A stretch of DNA of 64,000 nt from an uncultured Kordiimonas sp. (GCA_947503575.1 CANNDZ010000001.1:434001-498000); one strand, 5' to 3'. Counted from the stretch's first letter, positions 53,489 through 62,902 are shown. Translations and numbers: made by a program. Notes: generated by a model not told the origin, from the sequence alone.

Positions 53489-53836
53489 ATGAAAGCCCGT
53501 AATGCACTGTCACTGAACAAGCAAAGACTATTGCCGCGCGTTGCTGTTGCAATCGCTGTGTGGGTTAGCGCCTTTTTTCTGCTGATACAGGTTATGTCTG
53601 GCTTTCACAGCCATGATGATCTGGATCATCGGTTAGCGGAAGACGGCGACCTTACGGCGGAATGCTCTTTTTGTTTTGTTGCGGCGCAGTCCGTTTTTGA
53701 TATCCCTCCCGCGCCGTACTATCTGGGTACCAGCGAAAAACCCTCGTTTTCGTCAGAAGCACTGCACACTGAGCAACGGTTGGTTCAGGCCAGCGTTTAT
53801 GACGGGCCGCGTGCGCCCCCTTTCCTGCAGAATTAA
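53489..53836 (+). CDS. DUF2946-like small membrane protein
   Basis: A 115-residue protein with one N-terminal helix (AVAIAVWVSAFFLLIQVMSG, about residues 18-38). A short His- and Cys-bearing segment follows (FHSHDDLDH, later ECSFC), then a tail of little character. The layout matches the DUF2946 group, often found in metal operons. The His/Cys segment could bind zinc in the periplasm. It is the first gene behind the Zur-like promoter, and its ATG has no ribosome-binding site, consistent with leaderless translation. Confidence 0.7.
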   Translation: MKARNALSLNKQRLLPRVAVAIAVWVSAFFLLIQVMSGFHSHDDLDHRLAEDGDLTAECSFCFVAAQSVFDIPPAPYYLGTSEKPSFSSEALHTEQRLVQASVYDGPRAPPFLQN

Positions 53837-53859
53837 ACACACCCTGATTGTTTGCGCCA

Positions 53860-53875
53860 CCGGTTGATCAACCGG
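53860..53875. promoter_or_regulatory. Palindrome between DUF2946-like gene and cobW-like gene
   Basis: CCGGTTGATCAACCGG is a perfect 16-base palindrome, flanked by CA and GTG that nearly extend it. It lies in the 84-base gap and may be an intercistronic hairpin or an operator. Confidence 0.4.
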
Positions 53876-53920
53876 GTGAGCGAGATACTACCCTTTTAAT
53901 TCTGTGAGGACCTGCACACC

Positions 53921-55150
53921 ATGCAACCCCAACAAAACCAAGACAACCGCTTGCCGGTTACTGTGCTATCCGGTTTTTTAGGTGCCGGAAAAACCACGCT
54001 TATGAACCATGTGCTCAACAACCGTGAAGGTCACCGCGTCGCGGTTATTGTGAACGATATGAGCGAAGTCAATATAGATGCTGACCTTATCAGTGAAGGC
54101 GCGGACTTTTCGCGCACGGACGAAAAGCTGGTGGAAATGACCAACGGCTGCATCTGTTGTACGCTTAGGGATGATCTGCTCAAAGAGGTTCGGCGTCTGG
54201 CGGATGAGAAGCGGTTTGATTATCTGCTGATCGAGTCCACTGGTATTTCGGAACCGCTCCCGGTTGCGACCACATTTGAATTTCGCGATGAAGACGGCGA
54301 GAGTCTCTCCGACGTTGCGCGCCTTGATACTTTGGTGACGGTTGTTGATACGCAAGCGTTGCTGAAAGATTATTCAAGCCATGACTTCTTGCGGGATCGC
54401 GGCGAAAGCCTAGGGGATGAGGACAATCGCTCGATTGTCGATTTGCTGGTTGATCAGATCGAATTTTCTGACGTTGTTGTTCTTAACAAGTTTGCCGAAG
54501 CAGGCGCTGAAAATCAGGACGCTGCGCGCAAGATTGTTACCTCGCTCAACCCCGATGCCCAGATTATCGAAACTGATTATAGCACTGTAGCTGCTGATCG
54601 GATTTTCAATACCGGCCTGTTTGACTTCGAAACCGCCCATGATCATCCGCTCTGGGTGAAAGAGCTCTATGGTTTTGCTGATCATAAGCCGGAAACGGAA
54701 GAATATGGGGTTTCTTCTTTTGTTTATCGTGCGAAGCGGCCATTTCATCCGCAAAAAATCCACGACATTCTGACCGGCGACCTGCCAGGCGTCATTCGCG
54801 CCAAAGGACATTTTTGGGTGGCAACAAAACCTGATTGGGTGGCGGAATATTCGCTTGCGGGCGCTGTGACCAGCGTAAAGCCACTTGGCACCTGGTGGGC
54901 TACTGTACCACGAGAACGATGGCCAGAAGACTCGCGCGCTTTGGCGCATGTCAAACAGTTCTGGGAAGAACCATACGGCGACCGGCGGCAAGAACTGGTG
55001 TTTATCGGCGCAGACATGGATAAAGAAAAGCTAACAGCACAACTGGATGCGGCGCTGATCCAAGGGGCGCAAGTCTTTGACCCCGCCAAGTGGGAAGACC
55101 TTCAAGATCCGTTCCCCCGTTGGCGTCGCGCGGATGGAGAGTCACAATGA
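53921..55150 (+). CDS. CobW/COG0523 metal-chaperone GTPase
   Basis: A 409-residue G3E GTPase. The P-loop is [15 protein letters not shown], the metal site is the CxCC in [12 protein letters not shown], and VVLNKFAE is the NKxD-like motif. The C-terminal domain (about residues 270-400) is that of COG0523 proteins. Members such as ZigA and YeiR deliver zinc under starvation, in contrast to cobalamin CobW. Context here, behind a Zur-like site and beside a His/Cys membrane protein, favours zinc. The stop overlaps DUF1826 by four bases. Ribosome-binding site GAGGA. Confidence 0.93.
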   Translation: MQPQQNQDNRLPVTVLSGFLGAGKTTLMNHVLNNREGHRVAVIVNDMSEVNIDADLISEGADFSRTDEKLVEMTNGCICCTLRDDLLKEVRRLADEKRFDYLLIESTGISEPLPVATTFEFRDEDGESLSDVARLDTLVTVVDTQALLKDYSSHDFLRDRGESLGDEDNRSIVDLLVDQIEFSDVVVLNKFAEAGAENQDAARKIVTSLNPDAQIIETDYSTVAADRIFNTGLFDFETAHDHPLWVKELYGFADHKPETEEYGVSSFVYRAKRPFHPQKIHDILTGDLPGVIRAKGHFWVATKPDWVAEYSLAGAVTSVKPLGTWWATVPRERWPEDSRALAHVKQFWEEPYGDRRQELVFIGADMDKEKLTAQLDAALIQGAQVFDPAKWEDLQDPFPRWRRADGESQ

Positions 55151-55785
55151 CCCATGCAGCTGTAAAAGTATTGCAAAGCGCCAACATGGTGATTGAATGC
55201 AGTGAGCTGGACGACATGCGAGCGATCTGGTCATCAGAGGCGGCCATGGCCATCTGTAATCGCCCGTACGACAGCGGTTTGCATCAGTGGCTTGAAAACC
55301 TTCCGCCTGAGAAACTACCAAAAGGGCGTTTGTCCCTTACTCTTGAAGACGTTGAAGAGACGGTTATTGGTCTTTTCGATGACCCTGATGTGGCGCAGGC
55401 GTCCTATGTTCAGATGCTTGCCAGCGATGTTGCCGCCCAGGCAAAGGCTTTTGTGGGCATCATGGACGTCAAGCGCTTCACGATGCGTTTTGACGTGGTC
55501 ACCAACAACGCCTGCAGAAAGTTTCATCAGGATAATGTTACGGCGCGCCTTTTGTGTGCTTACCGCGGGCGCGGTACGCAGTATGGTATCTGCAACGGTG
55601 CACCGGAACCGGATGTTATTCATGAAATGCAAACCGGGGCTGTGGGCTTATTTAAGGGTCGGCAATGGCCTTCTTATCAAGCATCCACAGTTTATCACCG
55701 ATCGCCGCCTATTGAGGGCACGGGCGAGACAAGACTGCTGCTGGTGATCGACACATCAGTCTGTGGCGACGATTGCTGTAACTAA
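55147..55785 (+). CDS. DUF1826 family protein
   Basis: A 212-residue protein with the DUF1826 pattern: [15 protein letters not shown]-type beta strands, the segment [19 protein letters not shown], the TQYG segment and [19 protein letters not shown] near the end. The family is of unknown function and is repeatedly found with COG0523 GTPases under zinc control. His-Cys residues around the FHQD segment and the end (CGDDCCN) could bind metal. It overlaps the GTPase stop by four bases. Confidence 0.85.
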   Translation: MTHAAVKVLQSANMVIECSELDDMRAIWSSEAAMAICNRPYDSGLHQWLENLPPEKLPKGRLSLTLEDVEETVIGLFDDPDVAQASYVQMLASDVAAQAKAFVGIMDVKRFTMRFDVVTNNACRKFHQDNVTARLLCAYRGRGTQYGICNGAPEPDVIHEMQTGAVGLFKGRQWPSYQASTVYHRSPPIEGTGETRLLLVIDTSVCGDDCCN

Positions 55786-56109
55786 TTCAGCCTTAAAAAT
55801 ACTTTCGATTCGTGTTTTGTTCTTCTAATTTAAGTTGCGATATACGCATTTTTGTTGGGTATAACCGTCTGAATTTGCGGGAAAAGTGGAAAGTTATCCA
55901 CAATATGTAGCGGTTGGGCAGTTTTTGCCTACTAACGGTAGACTCGTTTCTTGGTATTTGATAAAACGAAAGACGCAGCAGGACGGCAATCCTGCTGCGT
56001 TGAGTATGAAATCGCCGTGAACTGGCGACATCTGAGAATTCTCATCGTGTTTTTTACATAGGTGCATTCTTAAGTCAAGCCAGTAGCGGCCAATTGAAAG
56101 GGCCGAATT
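55786..56109. other. Gene-free stretch with DnaA-box-like site and dyads
   Basis: This 324-base, AT-rich stretch holds three things. A perfect match to the E. coli DnaA box, TTATCCACA, lies at 55894-55902. A hairpin has arms ACGCAGCAGGA (55973-55983) and TCCTGCTGCGT (55990-56000) around CGGCAA. A palindrome TGAGAATTCTCA lies at 56033-56044. No reading frame is convincing. One DnaA box alone does not make an origin. Confidence 0.5.
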
Positions 56110-56367
56110 ATGGCTACCATGACTGCCGCATTAGTGCGGAAACAGGGCGTTACCTTCGCTGTAGCGCTAGCAAAAGATCACGTAATTTCCAATCCTACTA
56201 AGGCATCTCAGTTGATTGCAACTGTTATGCAAATAGTAGGGTGTTCCCTTGTTGTTTTGATGGGTGAACGTTCGAGAAAGTTACGTGGAAATCGTCGAGA
56301 TGTCGTTGACTTCGTCGCAAGTGTGCACCCCTCCAGGCTCCCCTGGCGGAAATACACGCTCAGTTAA
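56110..56367 (+). CDS. Small hypothetical protein
   Basis: An 85-residue protein opening ATMTAALVRKQGVTFAVALA and ending in VHPSRLPWRKYT. The centre contains a hydrophobic strand (GCSLVVLMGE). The layout suggests a compact alpha/beta fold; I have an impression of similar small proteins in other proteobacteria but cannot name a family. AAAGGG seven bases before the ATG supports it as a real gene. It is followed after 20 bases by the KTSC-like gene. Confidence 0.6.
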   Translation: MATMTAALVRKQGVTFAVALAKDHVISNPTKASQLIATVMQIVGCSLVVLMGERSRKLRGNRRDVVDFVASVHPSRLPWRKYTLS

Positions 56368-56387
56368 TCGGCGAGGAGTTTTGAGTA

Positions 56388-56615
56388 ATGTTTAAGTATG
56401 CAGACCTCGACTTTGACTCAGGAGTCGATGCTTATCAGCCGTTTGAGAATGGCATAATGGTCCAATTCAAAAACGGTTCTCAATATGAGTACACTACATT
56501 TAGCGCTGGGAAGTATCATATCGATATGATGAAGAAGTTGGCGCGAAATGGGGACGGGCTCAATGCCTATATCAACAGGCATGTGAGAATGGGGTACTCG
56601 CGAAAAATCCGTTAA
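56388..56615 (+). CDS. KTSC-like small protein
   Basis: A 75-residue protein with the pattern of the KTSC domain: strand GIMVQFKNGSQYEYT, then a helix with MMKKLARNGDGLNAYINRHV. The KTSC domain is associated with RNA-polymerase- or lysyl-tRNA-linked proteins, but single-domain forms have no known function. GAGGAG precedes the start at nine bases. It ends before a clear terminator. Confidence 0.6.
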   Translation: MFKYADLDFDSGVDAYQPFENGIMVQFKNGSQYEYTTFSAGKYHIDMMKKLARNGDGLNAYINRHVRMGYSRKIR

Positions 56616-56636
56616 TATACGGACCACAAAACTCAG

Positions 56637-56669
56637 CGCGGAGGGCACGTAAAATGCTCTCTGCGTTTT
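56637..56669 (+). terminator. Terminator after KTSC-like gene
   Basis: CGCGGAGGGCA (56637-56647) pairs with TGCTCTCTGCG (56655-56665) through two G-U wobbles, followed by TTTT. It lies between this gene and the convergent sufA gene; on the other strand the wobbles become mismatches, so it favours rightward transcripts. Confidence 0.75.
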
Positions 56670-56672
56670 AGC

Positions 56673-57002
56673 TTAAACGTGGAAGCTTTCGCCGCAACCG
56701 CAGCGGCCTTTTTCGTTCGGGTTGGTGAAAGTGAATCCGGTTGAAAACATGCTATCTTCCCAGTCCATACGGGTGCCAAGGATGAACAGCAAGGACTTGC
56801 GGTCAACAAAAACCTTCACGCCCTTGTCTTCCACCAGTTCGCACTCCGGGTCTTCTTCCGTCAGGTAATCAACCGTATAACCAAGACCCGAACAGCCATG
56901 CGTTTCGGTGCCCAGCTTGATGCCGATGGCGTCACCGTTTTTTGCCAGAAGCGAGCGGATATGGTCTGCTGCGGTATCGGTAATTTCAATTGCTGATGCC
57001 AT
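56673..57002 (-). CDS. sufA: Iron-sulfur carrier SufA/IscA family
   Basis: A 109-residue A-type carrier. The three Cys ligands are in ETHGCSGLGYTVDYL and GRCGCGESF near the C-terminus. It transfers Fe-S clusters from the SufBCD scaffold to apoproteins. Last gene of the suf operon, 11 bases after the DUF59 stop, so co-transcribed. Confidence 0.95.
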   Translation of the reverse strand: MASAIEITDTAADHIRSLLAKNGDAIGIKLGTETHGCSGLGYTVDYLTEEDPECELVEDKGVKVFVDRKSLLFILGTRMDWEDSMFSTGFTFTNPNEKGRCGCGESFHV

Positions 57003-57013
57003 GTCGTTTGCTC

Positions 57014-57550
57014 CTAAAGTAGACCCAGTTCAAGCCGGGCTTCGTCGGACATTTTAGTCATATCCCAAGGCGGTTCCCACACCAGATCGACCTGACAGCC
57101 GTTCACGCCCTCAACAGAGTTTACCTTCATTTCCACTTCGCCGGGCATACTTTCTGCCACCGGGCAATGCGGGGTCGTCAGGGTCATGGTAACGCGGGCC
57201 GAAAAATCCTGTGCCACATCAACGCCGTAAATCAACCCTAGCTCGTAAATATTGACCGGAATTTCCGGGTCAAAAATTTCGCGCAAGGCTTCCACAATAT
57301 TGTCTTGCAGTTCTTCACTGGTTGCAGGCGCTGATGCTTTCGCCGGGGGGGTATCAGCACTTTGCGCGTCGCCAGCATCAGCCGCGGCATCCCCCTTCTG
57401 ATCGAGGAATTTATCCAGAAAATAGGCCCCTTCCTGAGGGCTTACGGTTGGGCGCTCAGCCTGCACAGGCTGATTTTCCGCCGGAATGCTCTGCTCATTC
57501 GCATCCGCTGGGGCGCTTACGTCCATCACATCTCTTTTGCTGTCTGTCAT
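57014..57550 (-). CDS. SUF-operon DUF59/MIP18 protein (SufT-like)
   Basis: A 178-residue protein. The first ~85 residues are acidic, Ala/Pro-rich and probably disordered. The C-terminal DUF59 domain is clear: DNIVEALREIFDPEIPVNIYELGLIYG, then TLTTPHCPVAESMP, with the conserved Cys, and CQVDLVWEPPWDMTKMSDEAR. The family helps Fe-S maturation. It overlaps the sufS stop by four bases (ATGA). The disordered N-terminus is longer than usual. Confidence 0.9.
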   Translation of the reverse strand: MTDSKRDVMDVSAPADANEQSIPAENQPVQAERPTVSPQEGAYFLDKFLDQKGDAAADAGDAQSADTPPAKASAPATSEELQDNIVEALREIFDPEIPVNIYELGLIYGVDVAQDFSARVTMTLTTPHCPVAESMPGEVEMKVNSVEGVNGCQVDLVWEPPWDMTKMSDEARLELGLL

Positions 57551-58800
57551 CCGAAGATATCCACTACTTTCTTTAGGCCTTCGATGAGCCGGTCTACATC
57601 TGTCCGGTCGTTATAGATACCAAAACTTGCGCGCACCGTCCCGGGAATTCCAAATCTTTCCATCACCGGCTGTGCACAGTGGTGCCCAGCCCGTACGGCA
57701 ATGCCCTGCCGGTCCAGAATGGTGCCAATATCATGCGGGTGCGCGGCTTCCATCACAAAACTGATAATCGCGCCTTTGCCTTCCGCTGTGCCAATCAGGC
57801 GAACGCTGTTTGATCCCATCAATTGCTCGGTGGCATAATCGCGCAGGTCGGCTTCATGGGCGGCAATACGGTCAAACCCGATAGCAGAAACATACTCCAG
57901 CGCATGATGCATCGCGATCCCGCCAGAGATATTGGGCGTGCCCGCTTCAAACTTATGCGGCAAATCATTGTAGGTGGTTTTTTCAAACGTGACAGTCGAA
58001 ATCATATCGCCGCCGCCTTGCCACGGCGGCATGGCATCAAGCAATTCTTCCTTGCCGTAAATCACGCCAATGCCTGTCGGGCCATATACCTTGTGGGCGG
58101 AAAAGGCGTAAAAGTCAGCGTCCAGTGCCTGCACATCAATTGCCTCGTGCGGCGCAGCCTGACAGCCATCAAGCAACACTTTCGCCCCGGCGGCATGGGC
58201 TTTGCGGATCATCTCTTCAACCGGCAGGTGGGTGCCGATAGAATTGGAGATATGAGCCACAGCTACCAGCTTGGTCCGCTCGCTCAGCAGGGTTGCATAC
58301 ACATCCATATCAACCGAGCCATCATCCAATAGAGGCACAACCTTAATGGTCGTGCCTTTTTCTTCTGCCAGCATCTGCCATGGTACAATATTGGAATGGT
58401 GTTCCAGCTCAGTCAGGATAATTTCGTCGCCTGCGCCCACATGTGTGCGGCCCCAGGTTTGTGCCACCAGGTTGATGCCTTCGGTGGCACCACGCACAAA
58501 AATACATTCGCGGGACCGACGCGCATTAATGAAGGCCCGCACGGTCTCACGGGTGCGCTCATATGCTTCGGTTGCGTCCTGGCTAAATTTATAAACACCG
58601 CGGTGGATGTTGGCGTAATAATGCTCAAACAACTCCCGTTCGGCATCTATTACAACGCGGGGCTTCTGGGCGCTGGCCGCCGAATCCAGAAACGTCAATG
58701 GTTTGCCGTGCACCGTTTCACTCAGGATCGGGAAGTCAGCTTTGATCGCAGCAACATCTAATGGTGCAGGGCCAGCAATATGTTCCGCAGCGTTGCTCAT
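57547..58800 (-). CDS. sufS: Cysteine desulfurase SufS
   Basis: A 417-residue PLP enzyme releasing sulfur from cysteine. The PLP Lys is in FSAHKVYGPTGIGVIYG, and the active-site Cys is in RAGHHCAQPVMERF, as in the SufS rather than IscS group. ATG 58800 shares a base with the sufD TGA. No sufE is in the operon; another partner must accept the sulfur. Confidence 0.95.
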   Translation of the reverse strand: MSNAAEHIAGPAPLDVAAIKADFPILSETVHGKPLTFLDSAASAQKPRVVIDAERELFEHYYANIHRGVYKFSQDATEAYERTRETVRAFINARRSRECIFVRGATEGINLVAQTWGRTHVGAGDEIILTELEHHSNIVPWQMLAEEKGTTIKVVPLLDDGSVDMDVYATLLSERTKLVAVAHISNSIGTHLPVEEMIRKAHAAGAKVLLDGCQAAPHEAIDVQALDADFYAFSAHKVYGPTGIGVIYGKEELLDAMPPWQGGGDMISTVTFEKTTYNDLPHKFEAGTPNISGGIAMHHALEYVSAIGFDRIAAHEADLRDYATEQLMGSNSVRLIGTAEGKGAIISFVMEAAHPHDIGTILDRQGIAVRAGHHCAQPVMERFGIPGTVRASFGIYNDRTDVDRLIEGLKKVVDIFG

Positions 58801-60086
58801 CAGGCAGCTTGTCCTTCCAGCGTGTGGTTTTGCATCCACTGTCCGACTCGGGCACGAATCGAATCGGCAAGTGATTCGTTTCCGGTGCGGGCGAAGGCTT
58901 CGTCGCTGAAGGCTTCAACCAGCATCTGGCGCGCCGTCGCCGGGTCAATACCCCGTGACGTCAGGTAAAACAGTGCTTTGTCATCCAGTTCACCAACCGT
59001 CGCACCATGACTGCATTTGACATCATCAGCAAAAATTTCAAGTTCTGGCTTGGCATTTGCCTCTGCCGTGCGGTCCAGCAACAGCGCTTTGAAAGACTGG
59101 TCTGCGTTTACCTGCTGTGCGCCTGCAGCCACCGTTACCTTGCCTTGGAACGACGTTTTGCCGCGCGCATCTGCAACAGTGCGGAAAACCTGATCGCTGG
59201 TGGTGTTGGGCATACGGTGGTCTACGTGTACCAGCATGTCATGGCTTTCGCCCGTACCTGCCAGCGCAACACCATCAACGGTGGCGTTCGCTTCGTCCGC
59301 CAGCAGACGCACGCGCGCTTCAAACCGGGACAGGTTGCTGCCCAGTGAAATGTTGGTTGCATGGTAGTTGCCGCCTGCACCGACACTAACAATGGCGGTG
59401 GCAGTGTGGGTTGCCGCAGGGCCTTCTTCCTGCATCCGAATGTGGGTCAGGGTTGCGCCTTCGGTAACGCGCGCCTGCAGCAGGCTGTTCACCCAATAGG
59501 CGCTGTCGTCGCCGACAAACCGCTCTAGTAGCGTGGCGCTCGCGCCTTCACCCATTTCAACCAGATGGCGTACATGCGCGGCCGCATGGTCGGCGCCAGC
59601 GGATACATGCACAATTTCAATCGCTTCGTCGATTTCAATACCCGCCGGAATGGATAAAACAAAACCGTCCCGCATCAGCGCTGTGTTCAACAAGTTGATA
59701 CTGTCGCTGCCGAGGTTCAGCTCGTCGACCCGTTCTGCATTGGCCATCAGGTGATTAGCCAGCGGGCGCACGGAAGCCGCCTGCAACAGGTCGCCCATAT
59801 CGCTCAGGCTTTCCTGAAACCGGCCATTGACGAACACAAGCCGTGCTGCAACGTCTGTTAGTGGGGCAGGCAGGTCAGGTGCCTGCATGGGTGCAGCCAT
59901 CTGGTCAAAGGGTGTGGTGCGCAGTGTTTTGATGTCGCTGTAGCGCCAGTCTTCATGGCGAGTAGACGGAAAACCCGCACTGGCGAATTTATTGAGCGCA
60001 CGTTCCCGCACGCCGTCGAGGCCGGGCAGAGTGCCGATCAGCCCCCAGAGTTGGTCTCGGTATGCATCAATGATTGCATCAGGCAT
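58800..60086 (-). CDS. sufD: Fe-S assembly protein SufD
   Basis: A 428-residue member of the SufBCD scaffold. It has the SufD/SufB beta-helix core (HIRMQEEGPAATHTATAIVS region) and the C-terminal helical domain with the SHGATVGELDDKALFYLTSRG, then ARQMLVEAFSDE, shared with SufB. ATG 60086 has AGGAG six bases upstream; the GTG frame start that overlaps sufC is less likely. Position between sufC and sufS is standard. Confidence 0.92.
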   Translation of the reverse strand: MPDAIIDAYRDQLWGLIGTLPGLDGVRERALNKFASAGFPSTRHEDWRYSDIKTLRTTPFDQMAAPMQAPDLPAPLTDVAARLVFVNGRFQESLSDMGDLLQAASVRPLANHLMANAERVDELNLGSDSINLLNTALMRDGFVLSIPAGIEIDEAIEIVHVSAGADHAAAHVRHLVEMGEGASATLLERFVGDDSAYWVNSLLQARVTEGATLTHIRMQEEGPAATHTATAIVSVGAGGNYHATNISLGSNLSRFEARVRLLADEANATVDGVALAGTGESHDMLVHVDHRMPNTTSDQVFRTVADARGKTSFQGKVTVAAGAQQVNADQSFKALLLDRTAEANAKPELEIFADDVKCSHGATVGELDDKALFYLTSRGIDPATARQMLVEAFSDEAFARTGNESLADSIRARVGQWMQNHTLEGQAA

Positions 60087-60100
60087 GATTTGCTCCTGTG

Positions 60101-60838
60101 TCACGCAACGTCGGCGTAGCCTTTTTCTTCAAGCTCTACCGCCAGTTCCTTACCGCCGGTTTTCACGATCTTGCCGTCAATCATCACATGCACCACATCG
60201 GGCTGAACATAGTCCAGCAACCGCTGATAGTGGGTAATCAGGAGGATTGAGGTGTCGTCGCGGCGCTGGGCATTAATACCATCTGCCACTGTTTTCAGGG
60301 CGTCGATATCCAGGCCTGAGTCTGTCTCGTCCAGTATGGCAAGCTTGGGGTCAAGCACGGCCATCTGGACCATTTCGTTGCGTTTCTTTTCACCGCCAGA
60401 AAAGCCAACATTGACGAAACGCTTCAGCATATCCGTGCTCATTTTCAGGTCGGCTGCTTTAACGCGCACCAGCTTCATAAACTCAGCGGCAGACATTTCG
60501 TCTTCGCCCCGGTACTTACGCACACCGTTTAGCGCTGTCCGCATAAAGTTGAGGTTGGACACACCCGGAATTTCCACCGGATACTGGAAGCCAAGGAACA
60601 TGCCTTCGCCGACCCGCTCGTGGGGTTCCAGTTCCGTGACGTCCTTGCCTGCAAACTCAATAGAGCCCGACGTGATCTCATAGTCGTCCCGTCCGGCAAT
60701 GGTGTTGGCAAGTGTGGATTTGCCCGCACCGTTCAGGCCCATGATGGCATGCACTTCGCCGGGATTAATGGTGAGGCTGAGCCCTTTGATGATTTCTTTT
60801 TCGTCTACGCTGACGTGGAGGTCTGTAACTTTTAACAT
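60101..60838 (-). CDS. sufC: Fe-S assembly ATPase SufC
   Basis: A 245-residue ABC ATPase that drives SufBCD. The Walker A is GLNGAGKSTLANT, the signature is GFSGGEKKRNEM, the Walker B is KLAILDETDSGLD, and the H-loop is LLITHYQRLL. The length and lack of membrane partners fit SufC. It follows sufB after 13 bases. Confidence 0.97.
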   Translation of the reverse strand: MLKVTDLHVSVDEKEIIKGLSLTINPGEVHAIMGLNGAGKSTLANTIAGRDDYEITSGSIEFAGKDVTELEPHERVGEGMFLGFQYPVEIPGVSNLNFMRTALNGVRKYRGEDEMSAAEFMKLVRVKAADLKMSTDMLKRFVNVGFSGGEKKRNEMVQMAVLDPKLAILDETDSGLDIDALKTVADGINAQRRDDTSILLITHYQRLLDYVQPDVVHVMIDGKIVKTGGKELAVELEEKGYADVA

Positions 60839-60851
60839 ATTTCTGGCCTGT

Positions 60852-62321
60852 TTATCCGACGCTACCTTCGAGGGAGATACCCAGAAGCTTTTGGGCTTCT
60901 ACGGCAAATTCCATCGGAAGGTGCTGCATTACTTCTTTACAAAATCCGTTTACGATCATGGCGACCGCTTCTTCTTCATCGAGCCCGCGCGCCCGACAGT
61001 AAAACATCTGGTCCTCGGAAATTTTCGAGGTGGTGGCTTCGTGCTCTATTTGTGCAGTCGGGTTTTTGACCTCGATATAGGGCACGGTGTGCGCCGCACT
61101 TTCACTGGACACCAAAAGCGAGTCGCATTGGGTGTAGTTGCGCACGTTTTCTGCGCCCGAGAGCACTTTAACAAGGCCGCGGTAGCTGTTTTGGCTGCGG
61201 CCTGCCGATATACCCTTTGAGATAATCGTTGAGCGTGTGCCCGGTGCCATATGGATCATTTTGGTGCCGGTGTCGGCCTGTTGCAGGTTGTTGGTGACAG
61301 CAACCGAGTAGAACTCTCCGACGCTGTTTTCTCCCGCCAGCACACAGCTTGGATATTTCCAGGTAACGGCGGAGCCGGTTTCAACCTGGGTCCAGCTTAC
61401 CTTGGAGTTTTTGCCTTTGCACAAAGCGCGCTTGGTTACAAAGTTATAGATGCCGCCTTTGCCGTCCTTATCGCCAGGGTACCAGTTTTGGACGGTGGAG
61501 TATTTGATCTCTGCATCATCCATTGCGACAAGTTCAACAACAGCGGCGTGAAGCTGGTTTTCGTCGCGCATCGGCGCGGTGCAGCCTTCAAGGTACGACA
61601 CATAAGAGCCCTCATCCGCCACAATCAGCGTACGCTCAAACTGGCCTGTATTTTCCGTGTTGATGCGAAAATAGGTCGACAGCTCCATGGGGCAGCGTAC
61701 GCCTTTTGGAATGTAGACAAACGTTCCATCCGAAAAGACCGCGCAGTTGAGAGCGGCAAAATAATTGTCGCGCTGCGGTACCACAGTGCCCAGATATTTT
61801 TTTACCAGTTCAGGGTATTCATGCACGGCTTCTGAAATCGACAGGAAGATAACGCCCGCTTTTTTCAGTTCTTCGCGGAAGGTGGTAGCAACAGACACGC
61901 TGTCAAACACGGCATCAACGGCAATTTTGCGTGCGCCTTCCACGCCAGCCAGCACTTCCTGCTCCGCCAGCGGGATGCCCAGCTTTTCATAGGTGCGCAG
62001 CAGCTCAGGGTCCACTTCGTCCAGGCTTTTGGGTTTGTCCTGGCTTTTGGGCGCAGCGTAATAATAGATGTCGTTATAATCGATTTTGGGGTAATCAACC
62101 TTTGCCCAGTCGGGCTCTTCCATTTTCAGCCACGCGCGGTATGCCTTCAGCCGCCACTCCAGCATCCATTCCGGCTCTTTTTTCTTGGCCGAAATAAAGC
62201 GCACAATGTCCTCAGACAAGCCTTTGGGGGCCATGTCCATATCGACATCGGTAACGAAGCCATACTTATATTCGCCGGTGATTTCGGCGACGTGGTCCTG
62301 GGTTTCCTGAGTGCCCGCCAT
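60852..62321 (-). CDS. sufB: Fe-S scaffold protein SufB
   Basis: A 489-residue scaffold subunit. Motifs are [12 protein letters not shown] at the N-terminus, [15 protein letters not shown], the core [21 protein letters not shown], and the C-terminal [21 protein letters not shown] with the conserved Cys, which resembles the ligand region of family members. AAGGAG precedes ATG 62321. It is the first structural gene of the operon and follows the Rrf2 gene after 79 bases. Confidence 0.97.
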   Translation of the reverse strand: MAGTQETQDHVAEITGEYKYGFVTDVDMDMAPKGLSEDIVRFISAKKKEPEWMLEWRLKAYRAWLKMEEPDWAKVDYPKIDYNDIYYYAAPKSQDKPKSLDEVDPELLRTYEKLGIPLAEQEVLAGVEGARKIAVDAVFDSVSVATTFREELKKAGVIFLSISEAVHEYPELVKKYLGTVVPQRDNYFAALNCAVFSDGTFVYIPKGVRCPMELSTYFRINTENTGQFERTLIVADEGSYVSYLEGCTAPMRDENQLHAAVVELVAMDDAEIKYSTVQNWYPGDKDGKGGIYNFVTKRALCKGKNSKVSWTQVETGSAVTWKYPSCVLAGENSVGEFYSVAVTNNLQQADTGTKMIHMAPGTRSTIISKGISAGRSQNSYRGLVKVLSGAENVRNYTQCDSLLVSSESAAHTVPYIEVKNPTAQIEHEATTSKISEDQMFYCRARGLDEEEAVAMIVNGFCKEVMQHLPMEFAVEAQKLLGISLEGSVG

Positions 62322-62400
62322 GGGGGTCAGCTCCTTGTTTTTGTGTCCGGTCTTGTTTGCTTTTTTTCAGGGCGTTTCCCTGACTGGGTATGACCGGGGG

Positions 62401-62859
62401 TTAGTTTGCTGTGGCGGCTTGCGCCTCGAATTGTGCGGCAAGTTCTTCGCCGGTCATGGGTGTGATCAGCGACGCCAATGTTACATTTTCAAGGGCACCA
62501 CGAACCGCTCCGTTAATGACCTGCCATTTCGGCCGCATGAAACAAATCTCGGTGTAGCCGCAGTTCGTATTATCTTGTGGTTCGGTGCAGTGGGTCAGGG
62601 CTATGGGTCCGTCGATTGCTTCCACAATATCAGCGACTGTGATGTCGGCCACACCGCGCGCAAGAGCAAACCCGCCCTTGAGGCCTCGGTGAGATACCAA
62701 AAGGTTACCGCGACCCAGTGCATTAAGTATCTTCGATACGGTGGGTACAGGAATGCCGGTGCTGGCAGACAGGCCCTGAGCGCTCACGCGGTCTGGCGCG
62801 TTGGCAACCTCGCACATCAGTACAACAGCATAGTCGGCAAGATTTGTGAGCCGTATCAT
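62401..62859 (-). CDS. Rrf2-family Fe-S-sensing regulator of suf (SufR/IscR-like)
   Basis: A 152-residue DNA-binding protein with a winged helix (MIRLTNLADYAVVLMCEVAN and TGIPVPTVSKILNALGRG). The three ligand Cys appear in HCTEPQDNTNCGYTEIC with spacing 8 and 5. In IscR and RirA relatives these hold an Fe-S cluster that reports Fe-S supply. The gene precedes sufB on the same strand, so it probably controls the operon and itself. AAAGGG precedes the ATG. Confidence 0.92.
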   Translation of the reverse strand: MIRLTNLADYAVVLMCEVANAPDRVSAQGLSASTGIPVPTVSKILNALGRGNLLVSHRGLKGGFALARGVADITVADIVEAIDGPIALTHCTEPQDNTNCGYTEICFMRPKWQVINGAVRGALENVTLASLITPMTGEELAAQFEAQAATAN

Positions 62860-62902
62860 TGGTGTAGCCCTTTCCGTAAGGATCGAAGAGTGACTGATTT
62901 AA

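Noticed and set aside
55894-55902. Possible replication origin at the DnaA box
   Set aside because: Only one consensus box was seen and none of the genes usually beside alphaproteobacterial origins is here.
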